Part shown: one piece after another, positions 11,484 through 24,060 of the stretch
How the letters are laid out: the number at the start of each line of letters is the position of its first letter
Numbering within the stretch: the stretch's first letter is position 1
Source: Diphasiastrum complanatum
Taxonomy: Eukaryota; Streptophyta; Lycopodiopsida; Lycopodiales; Lycopodiaceae
Length of the DNA: 64,000 nucleotides
Direction of reading: 5' to 3'
Assembly (NCBI GenBank): GCA_029204225.1
Contig: CM055109.1
Coordinates: 27,036,178-27,100,177 of the forward strand
Made by a program: the position numbers and the translations under genes
The notes under the pieces: model-generated
Databases searched by the model: none
What the model was told of the DNA's origin: nothing
What the model saw: only the letters and a program-made list of their open reading frames with translations

Positions 11484-13027
11484 GCATGCACGCACTCACT
11501 CACTTGTGGCTATGCCCCTCCCACTCCCGACTATCTTTTGGCTTCCCATCGTTCACCATTAATATCATAGCATTGACGGTATCGTTGCTACCTCAATCTA
11601 AAGACGATGAGAAGAGACTCTAAGCTGGTCCATTGCAAACTATAAGCTGTGTAACATCTGAAGTGTAAGCCCAGTAACTTTTTTGTGCCCCTTGTTGTGC
11701 GATGTACCAATTGCTTTCAATGAAAACTCGGCTTGGCTATCTGACACTCTTCTAACAAAGGTCGATAAGATGGTGTCATAGTATGTGAGCTCATCTCACG
11801 GGAGAGTTGTAAGAGAGAGGCTCATGGATTTGTAAAGGTTGAACATGTCAGACAAGTCAGACAATCAAGTGAAGACCATATCTCAATCATCATGTCAAAG
11901 ATGTTGGGTAGATATTTTACGAGCCTCACCATGTCTCCAATAACTTGCTCATGGATTTGTAAAGGTTGAACATGTCAGACAAGTAAGACAATCAAGTGAA
12001 GACCATATCTCAATCATCATGTCAAAGATGTTGGGTAGAGATTTTACGAGCCTCACCATGCTTCCAATAACATGCTCTTCGGTGACATCTAGAATATCAG
12101 ACTGTTCTTCCTTGATCAAGATCCTCCATTCCATATTTCTTCTCCTATCTTTGAGGATGTTTAGAACTATATGAGCTTATCATATGTATCTACTCTGAGG
12201 GTGAGCTTGACCAAGTTTTTGATTATTTAGACTTGCACTTATTCTTGGACTCTGAAAGTGCGAGTAGGGTTGTTGTAGCATATAATCTGAGATTTGCATT
12301 ATGAAGTTAATGGTCTTACATTGTAGGTGGACTCCATAAAGTTGAAGATTGCACATCTCTTTGTTATGTCTGGTACATCCTAGAGTTGACATCAATATAC
12401 TCATGCTTCGAGTAAGTTGTACTTGTTGGTTTTGGATACTTTTTTACATTCCTCCGTTCCGAGCAAATTGGGTCGGAACGTTCCGTTCCGGAACGTACTG
12501 GGTTGGAACAAGTTAATGTAAAAAAGAAACAAGGCATCAAAATGCCACCTACTGGGAAAAAAAGTGACTACATTGCTTACAAAAATGTTGTTTTTGCCAT
12601 TTGCTATTACGTTTGCTGCTTTCAGTTGTAGTGTACGCACTTTTTTGGACATTCATGGTAGGATATTTGCGATCCAAGCTCAGGCTTTCTAGCAAAGATT
12701 TTGATGCTGATAAGAAAATAGGATATCTTTGTATCTAAATAGGACAACGCTATGTAACTTTGTATCTAAATAGGACAATGCTATGTGTCTTTGTAAAAAA
12801 ACGTATTTAAAAAAAATAAAAATTGGAGTCCCGTTCCGGAACGGAGCGCGTTCCAAAACGCGCTCCGTTCCGGAACGGGGGCAACTAAGATTAGAAGTAT
12901 GTAAAATGTTCGTTTCTTATGGTATTCCATATTGTTGAAATAGTCTTATCTTATGCGGGGCTCTAATATGACAAATGAATACACTTGATGCAGGCTCAGT
13001 GATACCTTAAAATCCAGAGGGAGATAA
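2720..13027 (+). CDS. ARL1: ADP-ribosylation factor-like GTPase 1 (ARL1), C-terminal 135 residues in six exons
   Basis: The exons are 2720-2782, 3064-3082, 3622-3733, 7863-7910, 11165-11295 and 12994-13027. All have GT/AG borders and phases that join cleanly. The product runs from switch I (IGFNVETVQYNN) through switch II (WDLGGQTSIRPYWR), the guanine-base motif NKQD (split by the intron after Gln) and the G5 motif TSAIKG to the end LSDTLKSRGR. ARL1 is a myristoylated ARF-family GTPase that recruits GRIP-domain golgins at the trans-Golgi; this is family knowledge. Plant ARL1 is about 182 residues. The first visible exon begins in codon 48, so the glycine-2 and P-loop region (GLDNAGKTT) is missing. 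I found no P-loop exon in 1-2719; it probably lies left of the window beyond the inserted gypsy element. NVETVQYNN favours ARL1 over ARF1. Confidence 0.95.
5961..6042. repeat. Perfect 41-bp tandem duplication
   Basis: AGCGCCTATGAGATTGTTCC begins at 5961 and again at 6002. The two 41-base units look identical, which implies a recent duplication. Confidence 0.95.
6147..6365. repeat. Imperfect 109-bp tandem duplication
   Basis: Both units begin CATTCGACTCACCACCCAAC (6147 and 6256) and end in CCTCTAAG. They differ by several substitutions and small indels. Confidence 0.85.
6480..6676. mobile_element. Small TIR element, GTTCCGGAACG family, copy 1
   Basis: The left end TTAGTTGCCCGTTCCG and the reverse complement of the right end (TTAGAAGCCCGTTCCG) match at all but two positions. 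The inside is rich in palindromic GTTCC/GGAAC motifs around an A/T-rich core containing AAATACGTTTTTTT. At 197 bp with no coding capacity it fits a MITE. A relative in the opposite orientation lies at 12445-12888. The superfamily cannot be assigned because target duplications are unclear. Confidence 0.7.
7911..11164 (+). other. ARL1 intron of 3.25 kb
   Basis: Non-coding. It contains a tandem pair of 64-bp units at 9919-10046 (each with CTGAATTGTAATAATGCAAT), and otherwise AT-rich sequence. No transposon protein or RNA gene is recognisable. Confidence 0.75.
9919..10046. repeat. Tandem pair of 64-bp units
   Basis: CTGAATTGTAATAATGCAAT occurs at 9928 and 9992 within otherwise matching 64-base units that show a few substitutions. 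Confidence 0.85.
11424..11481. repeat. (CT)n microsatellite in the last ARL1 intron
   Basis: An uninterrupted TC/CT run of about 29 dinucleotides, 128 bases downstream of the 11295 splice donor. Confidence 0.97.
11821..12074. repeat. Tandem pair of 127-bp units
   Basis: CTCATGGATTTGTAAAGGTT starts at 11821 and 11948. The units are nearly identical, with differences such as TAGATATT versus TAGAGATT. They lie in the ARL1 intron 11296-12993. Confidence 0.92.
12445..12888. mobile_element. Small TIR element, GTTCCGGAACG family, copy 2
   Basis: The left part (CCGTTCCGAGCAAATTGGGT) matches the reverse complement of the right end of copy 1. The right end GGAACGGGGGCAACTAA matches the reverse complement of the left end of copy 1. 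An AAACGTATTT core is shared. It is longer than copy 1 because of extra internal sequence at about 12520-12790. The left boundary is approximate. Confidence 0.65.
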
Positions 13028-16000
13028 TAAGTATATCCAAATGCCATACGAGTTTTCTGTGGAAAATTTAGATAGCCTTTGACTCATATTAGAAAATTTG
13101 CTGTTGCAATGTTTGCCTAGTGTTTGTGCTATAGACAAGCATGAATAGGGCACATAGTTGCTATTCCTAAATTTGTAATTGGATGGAGCCTTGATGGGGA
13201 TGCTGTCACTCAAACTTCCATATATGAGAATTTTGTCTTGGCTACATATCGCATTGTGTTAAACTACATGGCAGCCCAAAGGTTAGTGACTATGGAAGGC
13301 TTATCATTTATTTATTGTACATTATTCATTTTAGGCTTTTTCGTTCAGCCATAAAAAATAAAGTATTTTTAGTGATGCCATTAAGTATCATCTTGGTTCT
13401 GGTCTGGCTCCCTTTTGTGACTATGCTTTCATTGTAATCTTGAAAGTTTTACTACAAGGCACAAAAACTCTTTAACTGATGATATGGTGATTTTTTAAAG
13501 GTGACTTCCCAAACATCGATCCTCGTGTTTTCACACCAAGCCGTTGGTAGAGCTTGGGTAAACAAGAAAATTCTGCTAAAATGGCAAATATACTTGGCTG
13601 GGCTTAAGCAAGGGACCTTTTGTTTAAAAGTCATTACTTGGAAATAACTGTTGTAGAATGTATACCAGCAAACTCACAAGGCTTGCAGATCTACTCACTT
13701 TCGTCCAGATGCATGTTTTTTCATACATGTTGGGCCTAACTGATTAAAAACTGAAGGGATGTTGTCCAATAAGTGACATACTGGTTATAGTGTCCCTTTT
13801 GTCTCCTTGAGCCTTGGAATTTGATTCCCCTCATCTGCACAAATGATGTACTAGATGGAAAGAAAGGGGGAAGTTGGAGAGTATGAGCTAGCAATCAGGT
13901 CCATTCTAAGAATCTTTGTAAGTTGGAAGGAGTGGGGGTGTGGGGTACGGAGCAGCATCAGAACAATTCATTTGTGGCCACAAGCAGATGAAATAAAAAA
14001 CTTTCCGACGAACCAAAATGAGAGGGTTATTGTTGTTTCTGAGGGTAAGAGCTAGTATCTCCAGCAAATCCTCAATGTCAGTTACTTAATCTTCTTCTGT
14101 CATGTTCACATTGATAGTTCAAGAATGAAAACACTGTTGATACTAGTAAATCAGACAATCACAAAAAGTGGATGAAATAGTGGAGTAACTAACAAAAAAC
14201 CCAAGCAAATTGGGTCAGATAACAAAGAATTCGTGAAAGCGACAAGCTATAGATATGCTACAAAGTTTCTTTTCCATAATTACACATTTTTTGCTCTAAC
14301 TAATAGATGTGATTCAAGAGGTGCTTGTTAATAACATAAAGAAGTGAGCGTCTAGATGTAATAAAGAGATCAATCCAAAGAGGGGAGTGGAAATCACTAT
14401 TACTACTTTGGGATAACCGAGAACAAGTATGTCAGTCACTTGTTGCTTGTAATGTGAATGCAATACAAGTTTCTTAGTAAAAATAGGCAAGAAAACAAGA
14501 ATAACAAAATCTCATGTCCCTTCTCCTATTGTGAAGAGACTAAATAATAAGATAAACATCATCTGCTACTACAGTTAGAAAGCATAAGCGAGGCAAGTAC
14601 ATTGTCATATCAAGATCCATCATGAAGCACGAAGGCAGAGCAAGCCTACACTCAATGTATATCACAAATCACATCCTCAATGCATGTGAAGAGAATTCAT
14701 TTTCTTTGCAAATGAGATCTAACTAGAAATACAAAAGATGTTTTCTAATGCATGGGCCCATATTGCCAATTTGACATCTTTCAATTGGCTTGTCAATTTC
14801 CTTTTATTTATTTTTTCATTAGTGCTAGTTGCAACAATGTTTGTGCCTCATCTCTAACTACTATGAGCTACATTTTCTTTGTGTTGACTTAAAATGGATT
14901 GAGTTAACAAATGGAGTCAACCAAGATGCTACTAAGTACTCTTTATTTATGTACACAATGATTTTCCTATGTTTTATTTCACCATTGATGACGACGTTGG
15001 AATGGTTTTTGATGTAGTTACGAGTATACATAAGTGCATATTTTTGTTGAAAATGTCATGGCATAAACCAAATGGGGTTGGTGGTATCAAAGGCAACATT
15101 TACATACTTGATTGAGGATCAAGTCTGCACAATATGAGTAGTTGTTGGCTAGGTGTGAAGCAGGACTTATTCTATTGTTGGGTGGTAAGGGGGCCAATTT
15201 TTCTTCTTAACATGTGCATCTAACAAACACTAATCTTTGGGAACGCAAAAGCTTCAATTCTGGAAAATCAAGTGCACACCTTGAACTTGCTTTGTGAATT
15301 CAAGTGCTACAAACTCCATGGTTGCTACTAGTAGATTGATATAGAAACATCTCAAAATCATAGTCATAAATTCTAAAGATTGCAATATGTTATTGTCTTG
15401 ATTATCAAAAAGTACTCCTAAGTAATGAGTGTGTAATCCATGCTTCACATTATAACATTAATATTGCAAAAACTCTTGCATTCTTCCATGACTACTATCT
15501 AAAGTCAACTCATTGTCATGCAAATAGATCACATCATTTCCCAGATCAAATGCGTGAAAATAGCATCACTATCGTCATCACAATCGTTGCTCACTATGCC
15601 ACGCTTTGATATCTCCACTACTGCAGCAAAATGATGGCTTGCTTACTGAGAATTATTCTTTTTATGCTATAAAGTGCCTACACTTACTAATTTTTACATA
15701 CGTGAAAAACATATTGCTAGTCAAGCTATTGTTTCTCTTGCATGCATAAGATCATCTTGTTGAAAAATCAATTGTGAATTGTTGTGTTTGAATATTAAAG
15801 TACTCCATTAATATAGTTTGTTTCTTGCTTGAGAAAAGCGAAAGGTTCGTAAATATCTCTAGCACATGCTTGAATGATAATCAATGATAGTAAGAAGATA
15901 GATTGTTGATTTCCAAATTTGGACCTACAAAATTATGATGAAGCACATATGCCAAGGCCATGAAGAGATAGTCACTTGACTTATTAACCCATACTCTCAA

Positions 16001-17021
16001 AAGACATGCAATGAAGAGAGAGTTGCTTGATTCATTGACCAAAAAGACATGAATTAGACATGATTGGGGAATTATTTACCTATAATTAGGAGAAATATGG
16101 TTTGAGAAATTTCACTTTCGAGAGAGGTTACGTAGAGAGAGAATGTGAATTAGTAATATCTGGTTGCCATTTTTCGAGTTTTCAGTGTTGCTTGGATTCC
16201 TATTAGTATGGTCAACTTAAGACATCAATTAATTAAGCGTGCTTTGTAATAACTTAAGTCGAAATTTTTTTGCATGCTTTGCAAGTTGTAAATTCGTTGC
16301 AAAATATGTAGCAGGAGTACTTTTGAAATCTTTGTACGCATAGTAAAATATGAGGCAGGAGAATTATGAGCATGACATAGCCAATAAAAAACTAAGGTAC
16401 ATGTGATCAATTTTTTGACATATTATAGTTTTCAACAATGGAAAAGTTCCATTGGCCTGTTGCACTTCCTATGGAATGTACTCTATTTTAAAAGAAAAAT
16501 TGAAAAGTTGTAGAAAATGCTGCTACACTAATTAGAGATTTGAGACAGAAAAATAATAAGCATGCAGATTTGTGGGTAGATGGATAAAAAAAATCCCAAG
16601 TACTGGTTTATGAACGTGAAAGAAAGAGTGGATTACTTGGATATTGTCAAAGGAGGCTAGATGCATGATGCACAATTACTTTGTGCTAATCAACAATGAT
16701 AGTGTGCTAATCAACAATAACAATGTGCTTGTCAACAATTGCAGCATTATGTAAAATGTAGGAAAGTGTTATCTAGCCCAAAAGGCATGACTTTCAATTG
16801 CTAGTAGTCGTAACCCATTTTTGTTCTAAAATTTATCTTATGTTTATGTTCCTCCCTCAAATTGAGCTAAATTTCTATTTTCAAGAAGACACATACAATG
16901 CATATAATAGATCATCAACCCTAAGAATTGGATATCAATTCTTGATAAATATCTTGTGGAGAGTTCGATAATTTTCAACAAACATCTTGAACATTCCATA
17001 TTTGTTTTTAACAAGTAGTAA
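13028..17021 (+). other. ARL1 3' flank and AT-rich intergenic DNA
   Basis: The first few hundred bases are probably ARL1 3' UTR. Beyond that, many short frames exist on both strands, but none has a recognisable domain or plausible splice structure. I see nothing further that I can support. Confidence 0.6.
13357..13362 (+). terminator. Candidate polyadenylation signal for ARL1
   Basis: AATAAA lies 330 bases after the ARL1 stop codon in an AT-rich context. It is the first canonical hexamer I see on the plus strand downstream of the stop. Plant signals are loose, so this is only a candidate. Confidence 0.35.
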
Positions 17022-17026
17022 TGTGT

Positions 17027-18328
17027 TGAAAACCAGTGTTTAGGACCCTAAATGGATCTACAAAAGATCCTCAAGAGTGATTGGATACTTGATTAATATC
17101 TATTGCAAAACTAGCACTCAAATTTTGATCTAGTTTGGCGATTTTGATCTAATCAAGCAAGAACGATCTAATTTTGATCAAAACATTATAGAACGACCTC
17201 ACACGTGTGAAGTACAGTCTGTAGTAAGGCCTAATAACATAGAATCAGTTTACTAAGTTTTTATTGCATTCACATAAAAAATCTCAGCACAATGTTGTAA
17301 AAACTCAAAATTGTCAAGTGCAAGATCTCTACCACATTGATTGATTGATTTGCAAGTACAAAGAGGATCCTATCCTTGGCTGATTGAGTAGGTACAACAC
17401 TTGTTCAGGTACCAAAAAGTCTAGCCTTCCAAAAGACTTATAGTCTCAGCCCTCTCACCCTCTCACTGAATGGAAGTATGATGAGTTCATTCTAATTCTA
17501 GTCAAATCCAATAAAAAAATCAATGATTTTGGCAAAACAATGACTCTCTTACACCCTTTTTTCAAGACTTGAAAAATCACCTTTTTAGGACTTTTTCTAA
17601 GCTCTCACTAATTGAATCCTCTGACTCAAAGTCGACTCTCAATAATGGCATTTGATCTTTGATGCTTCCTCTTTGATTTGCATCAAAAATCTCATCAAGA
17701 TGATGTGTAAAATATTTATGAGGTTCCTATCATTAATGGAACTTTAAATGTAGGTATATCAACTCCCCATACATGTGAAAAGTACACCTGCATCCCACTA
17801 TCATCAATCTACCCCAAACTTTGAAGCAATCACTTGGTATAGGCTCACCCTCTCAAACTGGGTCTTTAGCATCAAACTTGCTGAATTTGGATTGAGTTTT
17901 GATCAACAATTAAACTCTTGTACTTGGATCTAATACCATGATGGAAACTAGTGTTTAGGACCCTAAATGGATCTAGAAAAGATCCTCAAGAGTGATTGGA
18001 TACTTGGTTAATCAATCTATTGCAAAACTAGCACTCAAGTCTTGATCTACTTTGGCAATTTTCATCTAATCAAGCAAGAACAATCTAATTTTGATCAAAA
18101 CACTATAGAAAGACCTCACGCAAGTGAAGTACACTCTGTAGTATGGCCTAATATTAGAGAATCAACTTTACTAAGTTTGGATTGCATTCACATCAAAAGA
18201 TTTCAACACAAATGGTGTAAAAACTCAAAATTGTCAAGTGCTCCAAAACCATGATCTCTGCCACATTGATTGATTGATTTGCAAGTACAAAGAGGATCCT
18301 ATCCTTGGCTGGCTGAGCAAGTACAACA
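17027..18328 (-). mobile_element. Miniature LTR element (TRIM-like)
   Basis: Direct repeats at 17027-17399 and 17942-18328 are closely similar over about 375-387 bases, sharing for example AGTGTTTAGGACCCTAAATG and ATCCTATCCTTGGCTG. Each starts TG and ends CA. They flank 542 bases without a meaningful frame. On the minus strand the right repeat is followed by TGGTATTAGATCC, close to the initiator-tRNA primer-binding site. Flanking bases 17022-17026 (TGTGT) and 18329-18333 (CGTGT) differ at one position and could be the 5-bp target duplication. The polypurine tract is weak. The size and empty interior fit a TRIM. Confidence 0.7.
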
Positions 18329-18333
18329 CGTGT

Positions 18334-20425
18334 TCTTCCATCTTATTTGGGTGAAATTGAAAAAAATTCTAATGAGTTTGGCTACTTGAGCATTGAATTT
18401 GATGGATTTCCTACTACTCAAATCTTGAGGCCAAATGTAGACATTTAAATATGGAGTTCTTGCTACTCAAATTTTGAGTTAAAATGTGGACATTCATATT
18501 TGATCTCAGAACTCGAATTATGAGTTTTGCTATGAGACGTGGTGGCCTTCGGAAGGGATCAACTATTGGCCAAAGGATGCATCATTTGCCCATTATTTGA
18601 AAAGTTTTGTAAATAATGAGATCTATATACATCATGGATCATTCTACCATTGTCATATTGTCCATTAAGGCATTACATGTTTGTTTGGGAGGCCATAATT
18701 ATTCCAGAGTTGGCATACAAAATATATAGCCATTAAAATATTGGATTATATCCCCAAAGATACTACAAAAAGATCATCTACAATTGCCCTTTATTTGGGA
18801 TATATAGATTTGAACAAAAGAAAAAATTTAGAATTTCTGGATCCATATGAAAGGAGATTATTTCTTCATGACAATACCATCTATAAGGATCGCCAATTGA
18901 AATCTACCTAGATTTTGTTGCATGCAACCAAAAGGACACATGTGGAGCCAAGCCAACCAACCAACAAGAAACAGATAGTCAAATCCCTAACCGCTTCACC
19001 ACCGAGCCATGGTGATTGAATGCAAGAGAAGAGAGGATCCTGGCTCTTAGAAACAAGAAATCAGAATGAGGAGATGAGCAAGTTTCTACAAGATAAATAC
19101 TCTCCAAAAGTTAGAGAATATTCTTTCTAGGAACCCACTATTCCTATCAAAGACATTTGACCTCCTATTCTTGCACAAAAGCTGTCAATCAGCATGCAAA
19201 AGCTCCATAGGTCCAATTAAAGCACCTGGGCCCTCACAAGGTCATTAATTGCATTTTTGGCCTAGTCGGAATGATGTGGCATAACTAATAATCTTGTACA
19301 CTGGAGTATCGGATATCCAAGTCTAGGATTATGCTGAATCCTATATACAGGACATGGACGTAATACCATCCAGCTCAATCTTGGAGAGGATTAGGAAATT
19401 AATAATTAATCATTATTCTATGATCTTTCGTTTGTTATGAATTTGAATGCCTTATGGAAGATCATAACATTCGGCGAGTTTTGAGCTTTATATCTAAATT
19501 GTGCTCATCTATAACACCATTGGAAAAGTTGAACTAAATATTTATTTTTTGAATCATGTCCACCATGGTTTGTAGCTCGATTAAATGGCCCTCTTGCTTG
19601 CCAATGTGATTTTTCCATGCCTTCTGATGACTGGATACTTAGGCTCTCGTATTCTCTTGCAAAATAAGTAGCATGATGTAGAAATATGTGCTATTAGTTG
19701 ATACCAGTTAGTATTGCACAATACTAAATGGAGAGTTATACATACCTTAACACCATTCAATCGAAATTAATAATATTGAGGTAGATCAAACTGCAACATG
19801 TCAAGTTCTGATCAAATGAGATTGAGACTCCAATCTTTCATTGTTATTTGAAGTTGCTTTTGATTGTTTACTACAAGATCTTGATCTAGTGGCTTCCACT
19901 CATTTCTGCATTTTATCCATCTTCCATAATACAATGTATTTAATTACTTAAGGACATGGCTTCTTGTCTGGACTCATTTTGTGCTTATGCCTTTAAACGT
20001 TCATGTTTGTTCTGTTGTTGTCTGGCAATCATATTCTATTCAAACTAGCATACCTGCAGTTTTTCAAACCTATGATGAGCATAGATTTCAATGCTTAGCA
20101 TAGAATTAAGTCTCTAGGTTTTTTTTTGTTTTTTGTCAACTTATTTTAGCATGTGTTGAGAGTAGAAATAAAAGTATAGTTGTTTCGAATTTTCTTTGTG
20201 AGGTATTTTCTAAACAGTTTAGCAATGGAGAGCTCATCTTCTTTAGTTCCTCCTGCTACAACTTATTACGATGGAGTTTCTACTAGTTCTTCATCCGACA
20301 TTAGAGTTACTGGTGCATATCCTAGCACTATAATAATGCCTACAAACTACAGACTCTTTATCATAGTTGTTCCTTGTTCTCATAAATCTATCTACACTCC
20401 ACATCCTCATGTTTGCCAATTGGAA
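18334..20425. other. AT-rich intergenic DNA
   Basis: No gene, repeat array or transposon domain recognised. Frames are short and broken in all six readings. Confidence 0.5.
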
Positions 20426-20580
<155 letters not shown>

Positions 20581-20699
20581 GGGCTATGTAACGTACATAT
20601 ATTACTCTGTTTGCTTCGCAAACCTCTGTAGAATGCAAATGTCGCGTACTAACCCTATATACTAGTCGGGGCGGAAGAAAAATGCCTTGCTATGATAGA

Positions 20700-21204
20700 A
20701 GACCCCACTTATTAAAAAAAAGTGGTGGGAAAGTTGTTAGTCTTTGCAAGGGCCAAGATCTGTGCACATTTTGAACGGTCAATCTAACAGTGAGCAGCAA
20801 TTTGCACTTAGTACACCTAAGTGTCCTCTGGTTCTATAAAGAGGGAAGTCACAAAACCCTATTCACTTTCCCTCATACTTTCTTGCTTTCTCTCTCTCTC
20901 TCTCTCTATCTCTCCTTCAGCCCTACTCTACTGGTGCTTTTCTTTACGGTGATTGCAATTGACAAGGAATACTCGTGAATGCTACTGGAAGTGCAATCGT
21001 GTGAACGATACTGCAACCTAAGGCGAGAAGGCTATGAGGAATGCCAGCTCGCTGATAATGAAGGTTGTGTGCTACGATTAGGAATGGATGCTTACAACTT
21101 GCTGTGATTACCGTTGTGTAGTAGCAAGTTTTGGCTTGCAAAACTGTGATTCGGCATTCTTACAATCAAGAGCTGCCTCAAGGAGCAGTAGTGGGCACCT
21201 TTAC
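20700..21204 (+). promoter_or_regulatory. Candidate core promoter and first exon of a non-coding transcript
   Basis: A good TATA box (TATAAA, 20835-20840) is followed within 35-70 bases by a pyrimidine-rich leader with (CT)10 at 20889-20908, a common plant 5' UTR arrangement. About 295 bases further is a consensus-like donor (ACAG/GTATTT, at 21204). No frame between has coding character, so any product would be non-coding, or this is a decayed LTR promoter. Confidence 0.3.
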
Positions 21205-23400
21205 AGGTATTTTTTTCTACCACTGATTGAGTTATGGTTGGCGCTGGACAACAATCCAGGTGTATACAAAAAATATCACTGATTATGTCTGATAAGTAGT
21301 CGCTGGCCAGCGCTATCTGTGTAGCGGAATGGGCCGCGGGCCAGCGCTGCTTTTTGAGTATGAATTCCATGTTGCTACTACGATGAAGCATGGCCTTGCA
21401 TGCATGCATAATTCCACGCATTTTACAGTATGTAAGGATTGAAAAAGTGCGATGGACCGCTGTCTTTACTTATGGATTCCAGTGATACCAAAGATGAATG
21501 CTTATATGTGATTGATAAGAGCATTCCTGCTACTCCATTGGCTGTAACTTGCTATGATTGGTTGCTCTAGATGATTGCTATGGTTGTATGATAGAAACTA
21601 TGATGATTGTTGCCTCTGATAAAGAGTAGAATGGCTTCTAAGAAGTGTAACATGAAGAAAGCTTGGTTTGATTGTGTCTTCTTGAGAAGATGTATGCACA
21701 GAACATGATTATCTGTATGATGTGGATATTGTGGGGAAGGAACTGCTCTCGAATAAATTGAATGATAAGTTAATAATCTGCAGCAAAATGATGGATTAAC
21801 TATTGTTAAAGACTATGAGGGTGATAGAAGTACACTACGCTTAACACAATACTTTCGGTTTGAATCTTCTAGCACGTAGGTGATTTGTTAAAACAGCTGA
21901 AGATGGATAATTTGCAAGAGATGACTTCGTCTATCATTCAGGTATGATGCTATATGAAACGGCACCAATATGGTGGGTAGCCTTACTCGTTACTATAGGA
22001 AGTCTTATCCATGCATGATAATACTAAATTTTTTTCCTTTAAAGGCAGTAACTAATAAAGTTACAAAAGTCTGATCTTATGTATGTTAAAATAGACATGA
22101 GCTTATATTTTTTATTTAATTAAGTTCGCTTAACGCTGTGACCATAGTCATATCTCTATCCATCAGTATAGTGAAGGATAGTTGCTTACATGTAAAATGT
22201 AAATGTGAACCTAATACATTTCTTTTGCTCTTGTATTGATCGGTATGGCATTGTGCCCTGATACGGCTTCGTGAAAGAGCAGAATGTATTGCTTAGTAAT
22301 GAAGTAAATGTTTCGGGAGATTGGACGTACTTTGTATAAATGCAATTTAGCTGATAAAGTGGTGAATCTTGTTTCGGACATGGATAACAACTGATGCTCA
22401 ACTATGACCATCATCATAAGTAGGTTCATAGGTTGGTGTGTCATAGGAGGTATTCTGCACTCACAAATCGATTTAGCCACAGCTCGATCACGGAATCTGT
22501 TGTGTAGTATTATGATACTGTGTCCCGCCTATCAGTGGCACACCTATGACCTGATTCAGATCCTTATTTGACAATGGTAACTCAACTTGGACAGTGATCT
22601 ACCAAGACTCGATTTCCTACTTTCTACAGTTCTGTTTCAGATTGATTCATTGTTCTTACAGACTGTAGATTATTGCTAAACTAATCTGAGTAAGAAACAG
22701 AGAATTAACTTAATCTACTCCTATTGAAATCCCAAATCAACATCAACACAACAACCTCTAAACTAAAGCAATGAGAATCCTACAAAGTGCTTCTTACAAT
22801 TGTCACTCAACAGTTGTAAGAAGAACTCCTCAGGGAGCCGATAACTTAGAAGCATCTGAATTGAGTGGAATGATGGATCAGCCTCCCAGCCCTGCACATC
22901 TACCTGATACTAATTCCAAACCAATCCTTAAGAGAGAATCAACAATAAATACATTCACACATCAATACCCAAACAAATGCATGAAGATGGAGCATGGAAG
23001 GAAATGCAAGTGGTAGAATCTTCATTTAACAAAGCAACAACATTTCAGTATAGATTACATGCTCTAGAACTCGTGGAGGAGGCTTCTATCTATAGCCACG
23101 AGCTGTAGAACCCAATTACATATTATTTTGGAGTCCACCTCTTGCAACAGAGTGAATCCCAATCTATAATAATTTGAGTTCAACCTCTTACTTGATAATA
23201 GGAGGCCTCTTTATTAAAAAACATAACTCAAGTTGAGATAATCTAATTTGCTAGCTCCCACATGGCTATCCATCTTTCGGGACGTACCATGGGGCTCACA
23301 ACTGTATATTTTAGCCTAGCACTTAACAATTCTCGTGCTCTCAGACTCGTCTCTCAACTTCATCTATGCTAGAAGCCCTTTTGAGTGGAGAGGTTCTGCA
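21205..23400. other. Intergenic DNA without recognised genes
   Basis: Contains a perfect 12-base palindrome CGCTGGCCAGCG (21301-21312) followed by a GC-rich echo (GGGCCGCGGGCCAGCGCT), in otherwise AT-rich DNA. Short frames at 22186-22480 and 22771-23016 lack any domain I recognise. Confidence 0.5.
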
Positions 23401-24060
23401 TCGACACCTCGGGGCATGGCATCAGCTAACAATTTGGTAGTTAAAGGCTATGAGCAAAACACATGAATTGACTACAAGGAGACATTTGCTACTCTATTAA
23501 AGTGGACTACGTTGTGCTTGGCTGCAGTGGTATCCTATTTTGAATGAAAGATCCATCAAATGGATGTGAAATTTGCGTTTTTGAATGGAAATATAAAAGA
23601 TGAGGTATGTGTGGTCCAACGACAAGGCTCCATTGTCGAAGGGCTAGAAGACAAAGTGTGCAAGTTATGAAAGGCGCTTTATGGCCTTAAGCAAGCACCA
23701 CATGCATGGTATGGACACATCGACAACTACTTTCTCTCCAAAAGATTTTGTGAGAACCAATTTTGATCTCAATCTATATGTTTTTATGAGTGATGATATC
23801 ATTGTTTTGGTTGTATTGTATGTTGATGATATCATCATTATTGGAAATGATGAAAATCTCATCAATACCATAAAAGCTGATCTAAGCAAGCACTTTAAAA
23901 TGACGAATCTTGATTTTATGCACTAATGCTTAGGAGTAAATGTATGGTAGAATGCAAATTATCAGGCTTTGTCAAAGCAAGTACGTTCATGAAACCCTAA
24001 AAAGGTTTCACATGTGTGATTGTAAGCCCTGTATTACACCATGTGATGTTGGTAAGAAGT
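23400..24060 (+). pseudogene. Ty1/copia reverse transcriptase fragment
   Basis: Reading across frames gives the RVT_2 order: ...VKGYEQ, DYKETFATL, HQMDVKFAFLNGNIKDEV, ALYGLKQAPHAWY, then LYVDDIIIIGNDE with the YVDD catalytic motif at 23819-23830, and finally YVHETLKRF. In-frame stops replace Trp/Arg codons in several places and at least two frameshifts are present, so it is dead. No LTR, gag or integrase accompanies it. It lies about 740 bases upstream of the LysM gene start and could have been carried close to its promoter. Confidence 0.88.
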
